Shown: in pieces, positions 31,722 through 33,705 of the stretch
How the letters are laid out: the number at the start of each line of letters is the position of its first letter
Numbering within the stretch: the stretch's first letter is position 1
NCBI GenBank assembly: GCA_015501075.1
Contig: JADNYJ010000346.1
Coordinates: 1 to 33,705, forward strand
Direction: 5' to 3'
Source of the DNA: Gymnopilus junonius
Lineage: Eukaryota; Basidiomycota; Agaricomycetes; Agaricales; Galerinaceae
Length of the DNA stretch: 33,705 bases
Program-made: the position numbers and the translations under genes
The notes under the pieces: model-generated
What the model was told of the DNA's origin: nothing
The model's input: the letters and a program-made list of their open reading frames with translations, nothing else
The model's database searches: none

Positions 31722-32186
31722 TCAGATAAAGGAAGATAATTCGAACAAGTGGAAGACAACTGCCAATCCTGAAATCATCAGAACAAGTCCGTTTGCTTTT
31801 TTACCACTAATAGATCCGCTTTGAATTTGGGAGGACGGTATCGCAAATGAGTCAAACTGCCCACTACTCTCCGTTGTCCCATTTGGCGCATTCGGAGAAG
31901 GGCCAATGTAAAGTAACTGGATAGTATGGTTGTTTTGGGTGGCAAGAGTGGGAGGGGGTTTGAGGAACGGTGATATTGGACAGGATAACACTGGGGTAAT
32001 GCTGAGTTGGCCGGAGAATGTATCAATAACATCCGTCGTGTTGAATCCGTCTACGAATACGGCGAAAACCCCTCCCTGAGATGACGTTACTGTATTGATC
32101 ATGATGCTGGGGCCTAGAGCGACGTCAAGATCACTGCCAAAATTGTCATCGATTCTCACCTGTGTAGTTAAAGGACACGGTAGCAT
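31722..32186 (-). CDS. C-terminal part of a secreted/membrane-anchored protein
   Basis: A 154-residue frame with VRIDDNFGSDLDVALG, a VFAVFVDGFNTTDVIDTF strand pair, and SSGQFDSFAIPSSQ. It resembles the extracellular beta-sandwich segment of mushroom proteins that then carry a membrane helix. Here a hydrophobic end (GLVLMISGLAVVFHLF) supports membrane or GPI anchoring. An NNHTIQLLY segment and several N-x-T sites fit secretion. The segment begins right at a splice-acceptor-like CTACACAG (about 32163), so its true 5' exons may be missing or lie in the next entry. Confidence 0.5.
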   Translation of the reverse strand: MLPCPLTTQVRIDDNFGSDLDVALGPSIMINTVTSSQGGVFAVFVDGFNTTDVIDTFSGQLSITPVLSCPISPFLKPPPTLATQNNHTIQLLYIGPSPNAPNGTTESSGQFDSFAIPSSQIQSGSISGKKANGLVLMISGLAVVFHLFELSSFI

Positions 32187-32204
32187 CGATAGCAGTAGTG
32201 ATCC

Positions 32205-32899
32205 TTAATTCCGAATTTTGCTGGCTCGGACTGCAACTTGGAGCAGTATTAGAACTATTCCAAGCTTCAGACGGTTGAATAATATATTCGCGTCATTTTT
32301 TGGGATTAAAGATGCAGATGGCGTGAATCCCTGCGTAGCTGAAGGAAGAGCTGCAGACGTAGTTCCATACGTATTTACGCATAAAACGACCTGGTCCAGG
32401 CCGCTGTTGAAGCAAACCGTTCCTATAGCTATAATATAAAGTTGTAAGTACGACATCTGTAAACAGATCATGTTCTACTGACGGCAACAAAAGCCCGGAA
32501 TACCCAAGAAAGAAGAGCAGTCGTCTGAAAGAAGATAAGTGCATAGTAACCGAAAACAGAGGATTTACTGAGATAGGGATCGGCACACGGCTGGCCTAGG
32601 AAGCCAGTGATGAGCGGCTGCTGAAAATTCTCGCATACCGGAATTCCGCGATTGAAATTGCAATTATCTCTAGCGATTACCAATGCGTAAATGAAAGGAT
32701 CTGAGACAAATATGCGCCTTACTCGGCTGCGCAACAGACGGATCCGGGTCCACATTGAATCTTACCGTCGGTGCAATTTCCCTAGTGTAGGTGTTAATAA
32801 TGCCACCGTCAAGCCAGTGCTCAGGGTAGAACTCACTGACTGCAGAGTCAGTTTGACCAAAGTGGAAAGTATAATGAAACGGAGGATTGACTTCATCAT
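32205..32899 (-). CDS. Putative small cysteine-containing secreted protein (uncertain model)
   Basis: A TTTAAATAG TATA-like box (minus strand, about 32935-32943) precedes a start at 32899 encoding the signal-peptide-like MMKSILRFIILSTLVKLTLQ. Splicing GTGAGT (about 32836) to CACTAG (about 32782) gives GNCTD. A further intron leads to DPFIYALVIARDNCNFNRG, then QPCADP, and later TVCFNSGLDQVVLCVNTYG, a Ser/Thr/Pro/Ala-rich stretch and a hydrophobic LKLGIVLILLQVAV near the end. Cysteines, a signal peptide and a hydrophobic tail suggest a secreted or GPI-anchored protein. Splice choices after RGIP are ambiguous and the family is unknown. Confidence 0.35.
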
Positions 32900-32949
32900 G
32901 ACTGAGATGATTGGACTAGGATTACCAGAGCGCCTATTTAAATGTCTTG

Positions 32950-33705
32950 AGTGGAACACAGCTTTATCTTGTCCAATAGCTATGCGACAAACGTTTGAAT
33001 AGTTCTATGAAGTCGAGCGTCAAGTTGAATACAGCATGCTCGAAAGATTACCGACATTGGACGATCTTACCCTCGATTGATATTGCAGCGAACAGCCCAA
33101 GGACCATGAGGCACTATATCCGATATCCGCAACCTCGAGGCAGCATAGAAGTTTGGCGTCCCAGTTCTTTCTCATACATCCCGTGTGTAATGGGGGCCTT
33201 TTTAAGGCTTCATAAGTTCTTCCCGTCAAAGATGGCAGGGAAGTGAAATAAGAAGCAGTGCAGACGGCGAAACATAGGACGTCCTATTATCTGTTCGCCT
33301 CATGACCTCCCGGATAGCCTCATCGACCTTTTTTCTGCATGGAATATAAGATTTCCAGTAACAGTATGGCAGGCTCTAGTGCTCATAAGTGTCTTCTTGA
33401 TTTTTAATCCACAGCCTGGGACATTGAACCATGCAACGAGAAGTTTAGTGGATACCCCCAAAAATGAGCCAATCGGTCATTCATATTCGCATGTATTCGT
33501 TTGATAATTAAATGGTTTAATCCACCTGAAAGCCCCCGAATAGGTTTATAGAAGTCGGAAAAAAATTAAAGCCGAAGCGTATGAGAAATCTACAAAAACG
33601 ATGCATGCCAGTTAAACTGACGTCCTTCAGCCTCATTCCAGCCGCCCATCTCTTACTTGATGTCCTTATCCATGTATCGTAATATCCCTTCAAAAACATT
33701 CCAAT
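32950..33705. other. Intergenic to window end, no supported gene
   Basis: Short open frames only, including a 60-codon minus frame at 33517-33699 that could be an exon of a gene beyond the window. No recognisable domain. Confidence 0.45.

Overview
The window is nuclear DNA of a filamentous mushroom-type fungus (Basidiomycota, most likely Agaricomycetes). The evidence is dense short introns (about 40-80 nt), tandem HSPA12-like Hsp70 genes, a cysteine-cluster protein of the type associated with KDZ transposases, a tandem-domain ABC ATPase, a Cdh1/Fizzy-related gene and a U6 snRNA gene. The species cannot be named from the sequence. All exon models were made by eye from reading frame, splice sites and agreement between paralogs.

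Layout. 0.3-8.3 kb: three head-to-tail minus-strand copies of an Hsp70-like (HSPA12-type) ATPase gene. Copies 1 and 2 are intact 14-exon genes of about 597 residues. Copy 3 (6.4-8.3 kb) is decayed by a 4-bp duplication, a lost 3' end and damaged nucleotide-binding motifs. Each copy has the same upstream promoter block, and copy 3 shares its block divergently with a plus-strand coiled-coil gene (8.4-10.2 kb). 10.6-12.1 kb: a repeat island with 51-bp inverted repeats around a dead KDZ-associated cysteine-cluster gene, followed by an 86-bp near-perfect hairpin.

12.9-15.2 kb: a two-nucleotide-binding-domain ABC ATPase with a mitochondrial-looking N-terminus. 15.8-16.7 kb: a single-exon protein of a mushroom-expanded family, possibly nuclease-fold. 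17.9-19.3 kb: an unrecognised membrane protein. 20.1 kb: a U6 snRNA gene on the minus strand. 20.6-21.7 kb: an intronless S66 LD-carboxypeptidase-like enzyme. 21.9-23.6 kb: an intron-rich multi-pass membrane protein. 25.2-25.8 kb: a 641-bp AT-rich non-autonomous CACTA-like transposon with 65-bp terminal inverted repeats and a TGA target duplication. 27.2 kb: a small MIT-domain protein. 28.5-30.3 kb: Cdh1/Fizzy-related APC/C activator. 31.7-32.9 kb: two uncertain minus-strand gene pieces with secreted or membrane features.

Features that stand out: several introns that fit only GC-AG boundaries (including one after a 14-nt microexon kept in both intact Hsp70-like copies), probable gene conversion between Hsp70-like copies 1 and 2, and two single-base frame breaks in C or G runs of otherwise well-preserved genes (ABC ATPase and Cdh1) that look like sequence errors. 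I found no clearly new multi-gene system. The Hsp70-like array with its decayed third copy and duplicated promoter is the most distinctive locus.
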